From: DASVNK01 sp036383895
Lineage (GTDB): Bacteria; Verrucomicrobiota; Verrucomicrobiia; Limisphaerales; SXQI01
DNA length: 64,000 bases
Assembly: GCA_036383895.1 (NCBI GenBank)
Contig: DASVNK010000062.1
Span: 8,926-72,925, forward strand
Reading direction: 5' to 3'
Every line of letters begins with the position of its first letter. Position 1 is the first letter of the stretch. The notes below the pieces were generated by a model, which saw only the letters and a program-made list of their open reading frames with translations, was not told the origin of the DNA and made no database searches. Both the position numbers and the translations under genes were made by a program. Shown here piece after piece: positions 35,209 to 42,548 of this stretch.

Positions 35209-36219
35209 TTACGCAGTTGCGACGGCGACTTTTTTTGCGCTCGGCTGCTCTTTGATCATCTCGTCGTAAATCCAGCGGTAGGTGCGTTCCATGCCGTCGC
35301 GCAGACGGATGGAGGGTTCCCAGCCGAGATATTTTTTGATGAGAGTGTTGTCGCTGTTGCGGCCGTTCACGCCTTTGGGCGCATCGAGTTTGTAGTTCCG
35401 CTTCAGCTTGAGGCCGGCGATGTCTTCAACGATGTCCACAAGGCCATTAATGGTGACGAGTTCGCTGCTGCCGAGGTTGAGGGGCTCAAGAATATCGCTT
35501 TGCGTGATGGCTTTGGTGCCTTTCAGGCAATCGTCGATATACATGAAGCTCCGGGTTTGTTTGCCATCGCCCCAGATCTCGATCTCATGCCGTCCGGAAA
35601 GTTTTGCTTCGATCACTTTTCGGCAAACTGCGGCAGGTGCTTTTTCGCGTCCGCCTTTGTATGTGCCGTTCGGCCCGTAAACGTTGTGGTAACGGGCCGT
35701 GCGCGTGATTAAACCGAAATCTTCGCGGAAATGGCGACACATCCGTTCGCTGAAAAGTTTTTCCCAGCCGTAGCCGTCTTCAGGCATGGCGGGATAGGCG
35801 TCGCTTTCTTTCAAGGCGATGACGTCGGGGGAAGTTTGTTTATCGGCGGCGTAAACGCAGGCGGAGGAGGCGTAGAAAAAGCGGGAGACTTTGGCGTCTT
35901 TGGCCGCCATGAGAAGGTGCGTGTTGATCAAGACGCTGAGCATGCAGAGGGCGCGGTTGTTTTCGATGAAGCCCATGCCGCCCATGTCGGCAGCGAGATT
36001 GTAGACAACCGATGCGCCTTTGAGCGCGCGTTCGCAGGCTTCCTTCTCGCCGAGGTTCAACTGCTGGTTATCGACGTTTGGGAAAAGCTGATACCACTCG
36101 TCGAAAGGTTTTACATCGATGGACCGAATATTGGTGTGCCCTTCGCGCAACAAATCCGCGACGAGGTGGCCCCCGATAAACCCGCCACCGCCGCAAACGA
36201 CGATTGTATCTGACTTCAT
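35209..36219 (-). CDS. GDP-mannose 3,5-epimerase-like SDR enzyme
   Basis: This 336-residue extended short-chain dehydrogenase has an N-terminal GGGGFIGGHL NAD motif. Its sequence follows plant GDP-mannose 3,5-epimerase (GME) closely: NLAADMGGMGFIENN, RFFYASSACVY, GGREKAPAAVCRK, WGDGKQTRSFMYIDDCL and GVNGRNSDNTLIKKYLGWEPS. Catalytic Cys121, Tyr150, Lys154 and Lys193 have the same spacing as Cys145, Tyr174, Lys178 and Lys217 of the Arabidopsis enzyme. GME converts GDP-D-mannose to GDP-L-galactose or GDP-L-gulose. Here the product probably feeds a surface polysaccharide with the adjacent GT2. Confidence 0.88.
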   Translation of the reverse strand: MKSDTIVVCGGGGFIGGHLVADLLREGHTNIRSIDVKPFDEWYQLFPNVDNQQLNLGEKEACERALKGASVVYNLAADMGGMGFIENNRALCMLSVLINTHLLMAAKDAKVSRFFYASSACVYAADKQTSPDVIALKESDAYPAMPEDGYGWEKLFSERMCRHFREDFGLITRTARYHNVYGPNGTYKGGREKAPAAVCRKVIEAKLSGRHEIEIWGDGKQTRSFMYIDDCLKGTKAITQSDILEPLNLGSSELVTINGLVDIVEDIAGLKLKRNYKLDAPKGVNGRNSDNTLIKKYLGWEPSIRLRDGMERTYRWIYDEMIKEQPSAKKVAVATA

Positions 36220-36340
36220 ACTGCTTGCCTTATTCTGCTAACCGAAAGCGGCTGCAGATTCCAGCAATTTCGCCTGCGCGCGCGTTGGGTTCAGCTTTAC
36301 TTTTGCTGGGAGTTACGACAGCTTGCGGCGCTACACGGCA

Positions 36341-37501
36341 ATGAACCTGACGTCTCGTCTTCCAGCGAAGGTCCTGATCTTCCTTTCACTCGCATTCCTT
36401 CTTTCGACCGGCGAATGCTTCGCCGCCAGTGCGGGCGAATGGCGCAAACTGCGTGAAAACGCGCGGGAGTCTGCGAAAGCTAACAACTACGACGCGGCGC
36501 TGGAACAATACAAAGCGGCGTTCGAGGAAGCATCGGAAGCGTTTAAGGGGACGGATATGCGGTTCCTCGACACGGTTGGGGAGGCGGCGCAATTCCACGT
36601 TCAGTTCCGCCGCTATGACGAAGCGATCGAGATGTATGAAGCGGCGCTTGACCGGATGCAGACGGTGAAAGGTCTTGAAGCTCCATATAAAGTCGCCTTC
36701 CAAATCGCCATTGGCAAAGCCCACATGTATGCGAAACGTCTGGACGACGCAGCGCTTTCGTTCCGGGAGGCCGTTGATTACGTGGAGAACAGGCCTGGGA
36801 GTGAGAGCAATCCACAACTTGGTGAGGCGCTGGAAGGCCTGGCTGGCGTTTACATTGAGCGGAAGTTGCCGGATGAAGCGTTGCGACTGCTGAAGCGGGC
36901 GGTGAAAGCTGCTTCGTATGCGCCGAGCGGGATGCGCAGCACGGAGACGAGCATTCTCAACACGACGGGTATTCTTCACCTGAGCCAGAGCAATTACGTC
37001 GATGCGGAGAAGGCGTTTCGCGATGCGCTGAAGAGCGTGGGCCGGGAGCGTGCGACTGGAGAGATGAACTTTATTAAGGCGAATACCTCGAACATCGAAC
37101 GCAATCTCGCGCAGGCGTATCGCGGCCAACGCGAGTACGCGAAAGCGGAGCAGGCGCTGTTCCGGTCGATTGCGATTACTGAAAAGCTGAGTGGATCGGC
37201 GATGGCCACGGCGCAATCGCTGGCCGTTTTGGCGGCGGTTCACTTTGAGCAAAACGATGCGGGGCTGGACAATTTGTTTGCGCGGCTGACTTCGAAGAAG
37301 GCGGATAAGAAAAATTTCCTGCCCTACGTTGAAGTCATTGCGCGGCAGTATTCGATCCGTGATCAGGCCCGGACGGAAGCGCTGCTGGACAAGGCAATCG
37401 CGGCGGCGCCGCAACATGCGGCCGAACTGAAGGCGTTGCGCGAGCGGCTGGCGGCGGAACCGAAGCCGTCGTTGAGCGCGACGCCGCCGGAGCAGGGTTA
37501 A
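36341..37501 (+). CDS. exported tetratricopeptide-repeat protein
   Basis: The ~386-residue protein has a signal peptide (RLPAKVLIFLSLAFLLSTGECFAA). About six to seven TPR-like helix pairs follow (for example ANNYDAALEQYKAAFEEASEAFKG, RRYDEAIEMYEAALDRMQ, KLPDEALRLLKRAVKAA and REYAKAEQALFRSIAITEKL). It is probably a periplasmic scaffold. The ATG at 36341 is chosen because the signal peptide follows directly; 36323 would add six residues. Its stop is 2 bases from the stop of the convergent msrA gene. Confidence 0.8.
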   Translation: MNLTSRLPAKVLIFLSLAFLLSTGECFAASAGEWRKLRENARESAKANNYDAALEQYKAAFEEASEAFKGTDMRFLDTVGEAAQFHVQFRRYDEAIEMYEAALDRMQTVKGLEAPYKVAFQIAIGKAHMYAKRLDDAALSFREAVDYVENRPGSESNPQLGEALEGLAGVYIERKLPDEALRLLKRAVKAASYAPSGMRSTETSILNTTGILHLSQSNYVDAEKAFRDALKSVGRERATGEMNFIKANTSNIERNLAQAYRGQREYAKAEQALFRSIAITEKLSGSAMATAQSLAVLAAVHFEQNDAGLDNLFARLTSKKADKKNFLPYVEVIARQYSIRDQARTEALLDKAIAAAPQHAAELKALRERLAAEPKPSLSATPPEQG

Positions 37502-37503
37502 TC

Positions 37504-38139
37504 TTACTCCTGGAGGCCGAGCTTCTTGAGCTTGGGCGCGATGACGACCTGGCAGTACGGGTTCTTGTTTTTGTTCCGCTTGTAGTAGTCGTGGTGGTAA
37601 TTTTCCGCGACGTAGAAGGTTGGAGCCTTCGTGATTTCGGTGACGATGGGTTTGGAGAATTCTTTGCCGGCGGCGGCTTTTGATTTCTCGGCGATCTCTT
37701 TCTGCTGGTCGTTCTCGTAAAAGATCGCGGAGCGGTATTGGGTGCCGACGTCGTTGCCCTGGCGGTTCAGTTGGGTGGGGTCGTGCGAATTCCAAAAGAT
37801 CTCCAGGATGCGTTGGAGGGTTACCTTTTGTGGATCGAAGACGAGTTGGGCAACTTCGGCGTGGCCGGTGGTGCCGGTGCAGATGTCTTCGTAGGTGGGG
37901 TTCTTGGTTTTGCCGCCCATGTAGCCGGGCTTTACGGAGACGACGCCGGGGATCTGTTGAAAGACCGCTTCGGTGCACCAGAAGCAGCCGGCGCCGAGGG
38001 TGATGATCTCGGTTTTGTTGGTGCTCGGCGGGGTTGCCTTGGTTTCGGGCTTCTCGGTTTGGGCGAATGCCGTGCTCATGGTGAAAAGTGCAATTGAAAG
38101 CGACGCAACCGCTTTCCAGATCGATCGTGTTCGCATCAT
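37504..38139 (-). CDS. msrA: peptide methionine sulfoxide reductase MsrA, exported
   Basis: The ~211-residue protein has the MsrA active-site motif ITLGAGCFWCTEAVFQQIPGV, with the catalytic Cys in GCFWC. It continues with VKPGYMGG, YEDICTGTTGHAEVAQLVFDP and FYVAENYHHDYYK, all typical. A signal peptide (SIWKAVASLSIALFTMSTAFAQ) implies repair of oxidised methionine in periplasmic proteins. I place the start at 38139. An upstream start at 38304 would translate the heptamer repeats into His/Ser-rich sequence and is rejected. No MsrB partner is adjacent. Confidence 0.93.
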   Translation of the reverse strand: MMRTRSIWKAVASLSIALFTMSTAFAQTEKPETKATPPSTNKTEIITLGAGCFWCTEAVFQQIPGVVSVKPGYMGGKTKNPTYEDICTGTTGHAEVAQLVFDPQKVTLQRILEIFWNSHDPTQLNRQGNDVGTQYRSAIFYENDQQKEIAEKSKAAAGKEFSKPIVTEITKAPTFYVAENYHHDYYKRNKNKNPYCQVVIAPKLKKLGLQE

Positions 38140-38192
38140 AAATCCTCGCGGGAGCATAGCGTAACGGAGGGCGGCAGGCAAAGCATTGGTGA

Positions 38193-38227
38193 GTGATGAG
38201 TGATGAGTGATGGGTAATGAGTGATGG
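38193..38227. repeat. short heptanucleotide array GTGATGR (5 units)
   Basis: Five contiguous 7-mers, GTGATGA, GTGATGA, GTGATGG, GTAATGA and GTGATGG, lie about 55 bases upstream of the msrA start. The unit is the same as in the longer array at 38510. One unit carries a single substitution. Confidence 0.9.
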
Positions 38228-38405
38228 GTTTCTGGAAAGGTGTGGGCGAGGCAGGGGAGGACAGCAGCACTCCGTAACGTTATTGTGTTGATGAAATTTT
38301 TCATTTTGGGCGGCTGTTTGACGCTTTGTTGTTGATGATGAGGAGGATAGGGCCAGAATTGGTGGTGAAATACTGGGTGTTGATGTGTGTTTTTGGGGTG
38401 TTTTT

Positions 38406-38460
38406 GTGTGTGAGCTGTGTGTGAGCTGTGTGTGAGCCGGGTGTGAGCCGGGTGTGAGCC
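38406..38460. repeat. 11-bp tandem repeat (5 units)
   Basis: Five 11-base units run without gaps: TGTGTGAGCTG twice, TGTGTGAGCCG once, then GGTGTGAGCCG twice. The change from one variant to the other along the array is the pattern expected from slippage with local copying. Confidence 0.88.
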
Positions 38461-38509
38461 GGGTGTTTTTTGTGTGCGCGGAGGGTGTGTGGGTGTGCGT
38501 TGGGAAGAA

Positions 38510-38663
38510 GTGATGAGTGATGAGTGATGAGTGATGAGTGATGAGTGATGAGTGATGGGTGATGGGTGATGGGTGATGGGTGATGGGTGATGAGTGATGG
38601 GTGATGAGTGATGGGTGATGAGTGATGGGTGATGAGTGATGGGTGATGAGTGATGGGTGATGA
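38510..38663. repeat. heptanucleotide array GTGATGR (22 units)
   Basis: Twenty-two uninterrupted 7-base units: six GTGATGA, five GTGATGG, then GTGATGA and GTGATGG in strict alternation to the end (last unit GTGATGA). All differences are at the seventh base. It lies in a 900-base non-coding region between msrA and the DUF2809 gene. It resembles the short tandemly repeated repetitive sequences known in cyanobacteria. It is not a CRISPR: there are no spacers. Confidence 0.95.
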
Positions 38664-38687
38664 GTCTCGGGGGAAAAGGGGGGAACT

Positions 38688-38706
38688 CGCCGGTTGGAAA
38701 CCGGCG
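38688..38706. other. perfect hairpin CGCCGGTT-GGA-AACCGGCG
   Basis: An 8-bp perfect stem with a 3-base loop lies 24 bases after the heptamer array. No U-run follows on either side, so it is more likely part of a REP-like palindromic element than a terminator. Confidence 0.6.
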
Positions 38707-38794
38707 TTATATCGGCGCGAGTGTCACCGGCCTCAGAAGGTCTGAAGGCAGGAGCGGTTTGAACTCCCGGCTTCAGGCACGCTGAAGGCGTCGG

Positions 38795-38820
38795 TGACAC
38801 AAGAATGTTGTCTTGTGTCA
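38795..38820. other. hairpin TGACACAAG...CTTGTGTCA
   Basis: A perfect 9-bp inverted repeat with an 8-base loop (AATGTTGT). About 70 bases to its left is a GTGTCACCG that also matches CGGTGACAC at 38792, so the interval 38720-38820 can fold into a larger, two-level structure. Function unknown; possibly a palindromic repeat element or a small structured RNA. Confidence 0.5.
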
Positions 38821-39046
38821 TGGTATGTAGAATAGCTGATGATCTCGGGCACAGTCAAGCGGCCTTTTTTCGGTCAACCAACGGCCTCAGAAAGCTTCCG
38901 CATGTTTAATTTTCTCTCCGATTATGTTGCCCGGTATTCGCGTCCGCGCCCGGGTGCCCCGTTTGATCGACACAGTGGTGATTTACGATATTCTCGATGG
39001 GAATCGTGCGACCGACTTTCGACACAGGCGAGATACGACTCATCAG

Positions 39047-39472
39047 ATGATTGCCAAGGCGCGACAGGGGCATCAACGCAGCCGCTGCTGGTATGCTGTG
39101 ACGCTGTGCCTGGTGATCCTAGCAGGTCTTCTTTTACGGTCGGGGTTTGTGCCGCTCTCCGACTTCGCGATCAAATATGGTGGCGTCGCGCTGTGGGCAT
39201 TGGCTGCGTTCGTGGGCTTCGGATTTCTGTTCACCCGAGTGAATACCTTCCGGCTTGGGTTGATCTCGATCGTGTTCGCCTGGGCAGTCGAATTCTTTCA
39301 GCTCTATCACGCGCCGTGGGTCGACGCGATCCGAGCTACACGTCCCGGCCACTGGGTCCTGGGGTCAACCTTTCATGCGCCAGACTTGCTGGCTTACCCG
39401 TTCGGAATAGCAGTAGGTGCGGCGGTCGAGGTGCTCCTTCCGAAGAGAAGGTCGATCCGGCGTGAAGGTTGA
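39047..39472 (+). CDS. DUF2809-family membrane protein
   Basis: The ~141-residue protein has four hydrophobic segments and the DUF2809 pattern: LRSGFVPLSDFAIKYGGVALWALAAFVGFGFLF, then FQLYHAPWVDAIRATRPGHWVLGSTFHAPDLLAYPFGIAVGAAVE. The family is of unknown function. I start at the ATG at 39047 (MIAKARQGHQ); an in-frame ATG at 38924 adds 41 residues of unconvincing sequence. It is the first gene after the 900-base repeat region. Confidence 0.85.
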   Translation: MIAKARQGHQRSRCWYAVTLCLVILAGLLLRSGFVPLSDFAIKYGGVALWALAAFVGFGFLFTRVNTFRLGLISIVFAWAVEFFQLYHAPWVDAIRATRPGHWVLGSTFHAPDLLAYPFGIAVGAAVEVLLPKRRSIRREG

Positions 39473-39532
39473 AGGATGAAAGCTGAAAATGGAAAAGCGG
39501 TTGGTGCCGGATCGAATGCAGGAGTAAAACCG

Positions 39533-39976
39533 ATGGAAGAATATCAATACGACGATTCCTACTCGACGTGTGTGGAGACATATTCCGCTCTCCGCATCTT
39601 CTCGGATAACATTCCCCCAGAGGAGATCACTAGGCTTTTACAGATCCAACCAACGGATCGCTTTCAGAAAGGTGATAGCCACAGTCAAGGGAAACTGAAA
39701 CGCAAGGCCAACGGGTGGTTTTACTCCACCGAAAAACTATCTGAATCGAAAGACACACGCCGCCACATGGATCTTATCCTTCGCGCTTTGGACGGACGAG
39801 AAGGAGCGGTTAAGAAGCTTCGCCTGGATGGTTGCGAAATCGATATCACTACCTACTGGGTTTCTGTCGGTCACGGGGGACCCTGGCTAATGCCGCAACA
39901 AATGCTCAAACTGGGAACATTGGGAATTGGCGTTTGGTGGGATATTTATTTTCAAGCAGAGGGGAGAAAGCAGTAG
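39533..39976 (+). CDS. DUF4279-family protein
   Basis: This ~147-residue soluble protein reads YSALRIFSDNIPPEEITRLLQIQPTDRFQKGDSHSQGK, then GWFYSTEKLSESKDTRRHMDLIL, and a late YWVSVGHGGPWLMPQQMLKLGTLGIGVWWDIYF. The order of helix, Pro-Thr and Lys-Gly-Asp motifs and the Trp-rich end are those of DUF4279, which has been proposed to be an immunity-like or regulatory domain but is uncharacterised. The ATG at 39533 follows an AGGAG. An earlier ATG at 39476 is possible. Confidence 0.75.
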   Translation: MEEYQYDDSYSTCVETYSALRIFSDNIPPEEITRLLQIQPTDRFQKGDSHSQGKLKRKANGWFYSTEKLSESKDTRRHMDLILRALDGREGAVKKLRLDGCEIDITTYWVSVGHGGPWLMPQQMLKLGTLGIGVWWDIYFQAEGRKQ

Positions 39977-40243
39977 ATGTGGCCCCGCCTTCTTCGAAGT
40001 TGGGATAAGGACCTGTCTTGCCTTTTGCAACTCACTACGCGTCGAGGGGCGTCTCAAGACCTGGCCCGAACTGGCTCATTGAAGTATTCGCCCGGATGGG
40101 TGAAGACCCGGACGTGGCAGGATATCTCGCGCTCTGCGAATGGTGATGTTTGGGTTTCTGGTTGGGAACAAGAAGTGACTTACAGACCCGTCGAGCCGCG
40201 GAATCCCAAGCTGAGCGTTTATAATCAATGCGCAACGTTGTAA
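39977..40243 (+). CDS. hypothetical protein, doubtful
   Basis: An 88-codon open frame begins directly after the stop of the DUF4279 gene (TAG-ATG). The product is rich in Trp, Arg and Ser with no recognisable family, and no ribosome-binding site is visible. It may be a real accessory gene or chance. I keep it because nothing else explains this 300-base stretch. Confidence 0.3.
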   Translation: MWPRLLRSWDKDLSCLLQLTTRRGASQDLARTGSLKYSPGWVKTRTWQDISRSANGDVWVSGWEQEVTYRPVEPRNPKLSVYNQCATL

Positions 40244-40280
40244 AAGTGGCCGAGTAACGGCAGCTATAAACTTCGACCTT

Positions 40281-40799
40281 GTGGAAGTAAACTCTCCTTC
40301 TCAGCGTCCTGTCGGATCGAAGCGAATCAAACGAACGGGCATTTTCAAAGGCGACTGGAACGAAACATGTTCATTTTGCGGGCAGCCGCAATCGGTGCAC
40401 CGAAGCACATTCGATTTATCTGAGAATGAGATAGCAGAACATCGGATCCCGTGTGAGCCGGAAAAGCAGGCGATGCGAACCCGACTTCAACTGAATGCCC
40501 GAATCATTCGATTCATCGCTTTCACGGGCTGGGTAATTCTCCCCTTGGTAGTTTTGTTAATTACTGAAATCGAGGTCATATCGCGGATCGCGTTCTGGAC
40601 TGCTGTCGCGAAGCTCGCGTGGGAAACTACAAAGATCTATGGAAATCCAAAGAAATGGATTCCGGCTTACGGACGGTATCGTAAGCGCGTAGAAGAGGAA
40701 GAAGCGCGTAAGAACCATTACATCTACCATTGCGAACGAAATCCGCAGGGTTTTGCACGACTTAGGGCCGAGAACTTTGAAAAGGAAGATAAAGAGTGA
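40281..40799 (+). CDS. hypothetical protein with a C-x2-C motif and membrane segment
   Basis: The 172-residue protein has an N-terminal CSFCGQPQSVH motif that may bind zinc (with a later Cys in EHRIPCEPE). One or two hydrophobic segments follow (IIRFIAFTGWVILPLVVLLITEIEVI) and then a charged helical C-terminal part (YGRYRKRVEEEEARKNHYIYH). It probably exposes its zinc motif to the cytoplasm. It begins with GTG; no family is recognised. Confidence 0.6.
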   Translation: MEVNSPSQRPVGSKRIKRTGIFKGDWNETCSFCGQPQSVHRSTFDLSENEIAEHRIPCEPEKQAMRTRLQLNARIIRFIAFTGWVILPLVVLLITEIEVISRIAFWTAVAKLAWETTKIYGNPKKWIPAYGRYRKRVEEEEARKNHYIYHCERNPQGFARLRAENFEKEDKE

Positions 40800-40807
40800 T
40801 CGTTCGA

Positions 40808-41257
40808 TTACCAAAGCCGTGCTTTCCGCCATCTTTCTTTTGGGAGCCAGGTTATTTGGTTGGTGTTGGTGGAGTTGACGGCGCCGTTTTGGACGGACTC
40901 GAGGACAGTCGGTTCTAATTCTTTGAAGGATTTTGAGGTGGCGCCGATTTGGGAGCCGATGCGGTTGTTGTGGCGATCCATGGTGTTGGAGTTTTTGCCT
41001 TTTGATTCCATGAGGCGGGTGACGAGGTTTACGGCGCGCTGGTCGAGCGTGTAGGAAACGACTGCGCTGGCGAGTGCGTGGCGGTAGGCGCGCCACGCGA
41101 GTTTTTAGTTTTTAGTTTTTAATTTTTAGTTGGGGGCGACTTCGAAGGCTGAGCGGTAAACGCAGGTCTAGGTGTAGATGAGGACGAAGAGTGGGTAGAT
41201 GCTGAGGATGGCAGTGACGGCGGTTAGGCGGAGGAGGAGTTTGCGTTTGTTCTTCAA
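40808..41257 (-). pseudogene. broken membrane protein gene with DUF6973-like C-terminus
   Basis: Reading the minus strand in one frame from a TTG at 41257 gives a TM start (KNKRKLLLRLTAVTAILSIYPLFVLIYT), an amber stop at 41168-41170, more sequence (TCVYRSAFEVAPN), then a run of TTTTTAG heptamers with stops (41102-41129). The same frame continues as LAWRAYRHALASAVVSYTLD, NLVTRLMESKGKNSNTM, DRHNNRIGSQIGATSKSF and ITWLPKERWRKARLW. The W-R-x2-H and M-D-x-H-N-N-x2-G spacing resembles DUF6973-type domains. Frame is kept across both defects. The simplest reading is a decayed gene with a point stop and a repeat insertion. Confidence 0.6.
41102..41129. repeat. TTTTTAG heptamer run (4 units)
   Basis: Four 7-mers in a row: TTTTTAG, TTTTTAG, TTTTTAA and TTTTTAG. 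It lies inside the broken gene 40808-41257 and puts two stops into it. Similar heptamers, CTAAAAA and TTAAAAA, lie at 19972-19985. Confidence 0.85.
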
Positions 41258-41390
41258 TCACGGCGAATGTTTAACATAGTCGCTCAGAGGCGGCCAGTCG
41301 GCTCAGTGACGCAACGAAGTGGACGAGATCATCCTGAGTCTGCGGCCGAGAAGTTTTGAACGGCCGCTGCAGCCGCTTTTTAGTTAGCGG

Positions 41391-41759
41391 TTACGGCGTG
41401 CCGTAGGTTTCTTCGTAGTCGGCTAACAACGCCTGCCAATAGGCATCGCCGCAAATCTCGGCCGGGTATCTGCGACGTCCGATCTTGAAGGCTTGTTTGT
41501 AAATGCCGCGAAATGTTTCGGGTTCGGGATAGCGATTCTGGTAATCGCTGAGAGCTGCCGGATCCAAGGACGGAAGCCAGGTTTGCCAGTCGAAGAAGTG
41601 CGAATCTAATCTATCGTTTCGACCGAGAAGCAGTTTCCACTTTTCGATATCTGGATCGAAAACCCAAGGTGGTAAAACCTCGGGACCGGAACGCAACCGT
41701 TCTACCATCCGTTTACGCTCGGCGAGAAATTCTGGGTCATAGTACGGATTCTTTTTCAT
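41391..41759 (-). CDS. hypothetical protein
   Basis: The ~122-residue soluble protein reads MKKNPYYDPEFLAERKRMVERLRSGPEVLPPWVFDPDIEKWKLLLGRND, then HFFDWQTWLPSLDPAALSDYQNRYPEPETFRGIYKQAFKIGRRRYP.... I recognise no family. The ATG at 41759 has GGAG 7 bases upstream. Longer frames upstream overlap the lipoprotein gene and lack a good start. It follows that gene on the same strand and may share its transcript. Confidence 0.6.
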   Translation of the reverse strand: MKKNPYYDPEFLAERKRMVERLRSGPEVLPPWVFDPDIEKWKLLLGRNDRLDSHFFDWQTWLPSLDPAALSDYQNRYPEPETFRGIYKQAFKIGRRRYPAEICGDAYWQALLADYEETYGTP

Positions 41760-41832
41760 CGTTTCTCCAGCGGCGGCGCTTTTTTCGAGGGCGCGTTTGA
41801 CGGATTCCTGGGCTTTGATCTCGGCGCGGTCA

Positions 41833-42283
41833 TTACTGCTTCCCGTCTGACATTCTTTTCTCCACCCCGGCCAAATACTCCGAAAGCTCTGAAACCCGAA
41901 GAACACTTTCAGGGTCCGTCAAAATCTGTTTCAAGGCCTGCATTCCGATTTTAAGCGTCGGATGTCGCGGATCCAGTTCTTCTCGGTGCTTGAGCATGTA
42001 GTCCAAAGCATCGCTCGCAAGAGTAAGGCCCTCATCCGTCTGCTGTGGGAGCGGCCGGAACCGAGTAGCCGACTTCGCGAGGATCGAAAGTGTAACGTGC
42101 AAGCTGGACATTCCGACCCTTCTTGTTCTTCCAATATCACCCTGTGTCGAGAGTCTGAAGCGTCAGCAACATTACTTTGCCGTCTGCCAAACTCGCCTCG
42201 TACGCTTGTTCGTGATTGGTCTTTGGCGTAGTGTTGCAACCAGCAAGTAAAACTCCAAAAATGAACGCGGTTAGTAACCTCAT
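41833..42283 (-). pseudogene. lipoprotein gene interrupted by a one-base frameshift
   Basis: From an ATG at 42283 the minus strand encodes a lipoprotein start, MRLLTAFIFGVLLAGCNTT, with a strong lipobox (LLAGC). It runs through EASLADGKVMLLTLQTLDTG to a TGA at 42137-42139. Shifting by one base at the GGG before this stop gives GDIGRTRRVGMSSLHVTLSILAK, and later EGLTLASDALDYMLKHREELDPRHPTLKIGMQALKQIL, to a stop at 41833. The joined product would be about 149 residues, helical and periplasmic. Either one extra G was gained (real frameshift) or it is a sequence error in a G-run. Family not recognised. Confidence 0.65.
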
Positions 42284-42548
42284 TGATGCGGAAATGTTTT
42301 GTCGCCGCCTCCTTGAGGCATAGAGATTTGATCGTCAATCGTCAAGCTGCCCTCTCCTACATGAATCCCGCACCGGGAGCTTCTTTTGCCTTCCAGCTCG
42401 AAAGACCCCGCAAAAGATAGGTCGTAAATCTTAAATTCTTACCCGGAGGGTATCTGGCGTTTCCTCGCGCCCGCGTAGGAACGGACAATGACAATCTTTT
42501 TTCAAATTTCTGATGACCTGCGCAGTCAGCCGCCTCAGGCTTGACGCC
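42284..42548. other. divergent intergenic region
   Basis: 265 bases between the lipoprotein start (minus) and the Fib_succ_major gene (plus). It must hold promoters for both. A small palindrome TACCC-GGA-GGGTA is near 42450 and a repeated GATCGTCAATCGTCAA near 42330. I see no gene in it. Confidence 0.35.

Noticed and set aside
38510..38663. Possible CRISPR array
   Set aside because: The units are 7 bases long, contiguous and without spacers; no cas genes are near.
36386..38821. 811-codon minus-strand open frame
   Set aside because: It is antisense to the TPR gene, then shares msrA space out of frame and runs through the heptamer array, giving His/Ser-rich low-complexity sequence.
42137..42142. 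Selenocysteine or programmed frameshift at the TGA in the lipoprotein gene
   Set aside because: The residue after the stop is not in a selenoprotein context and no slippery heptamer is present; a one-base change is the simpler cause.
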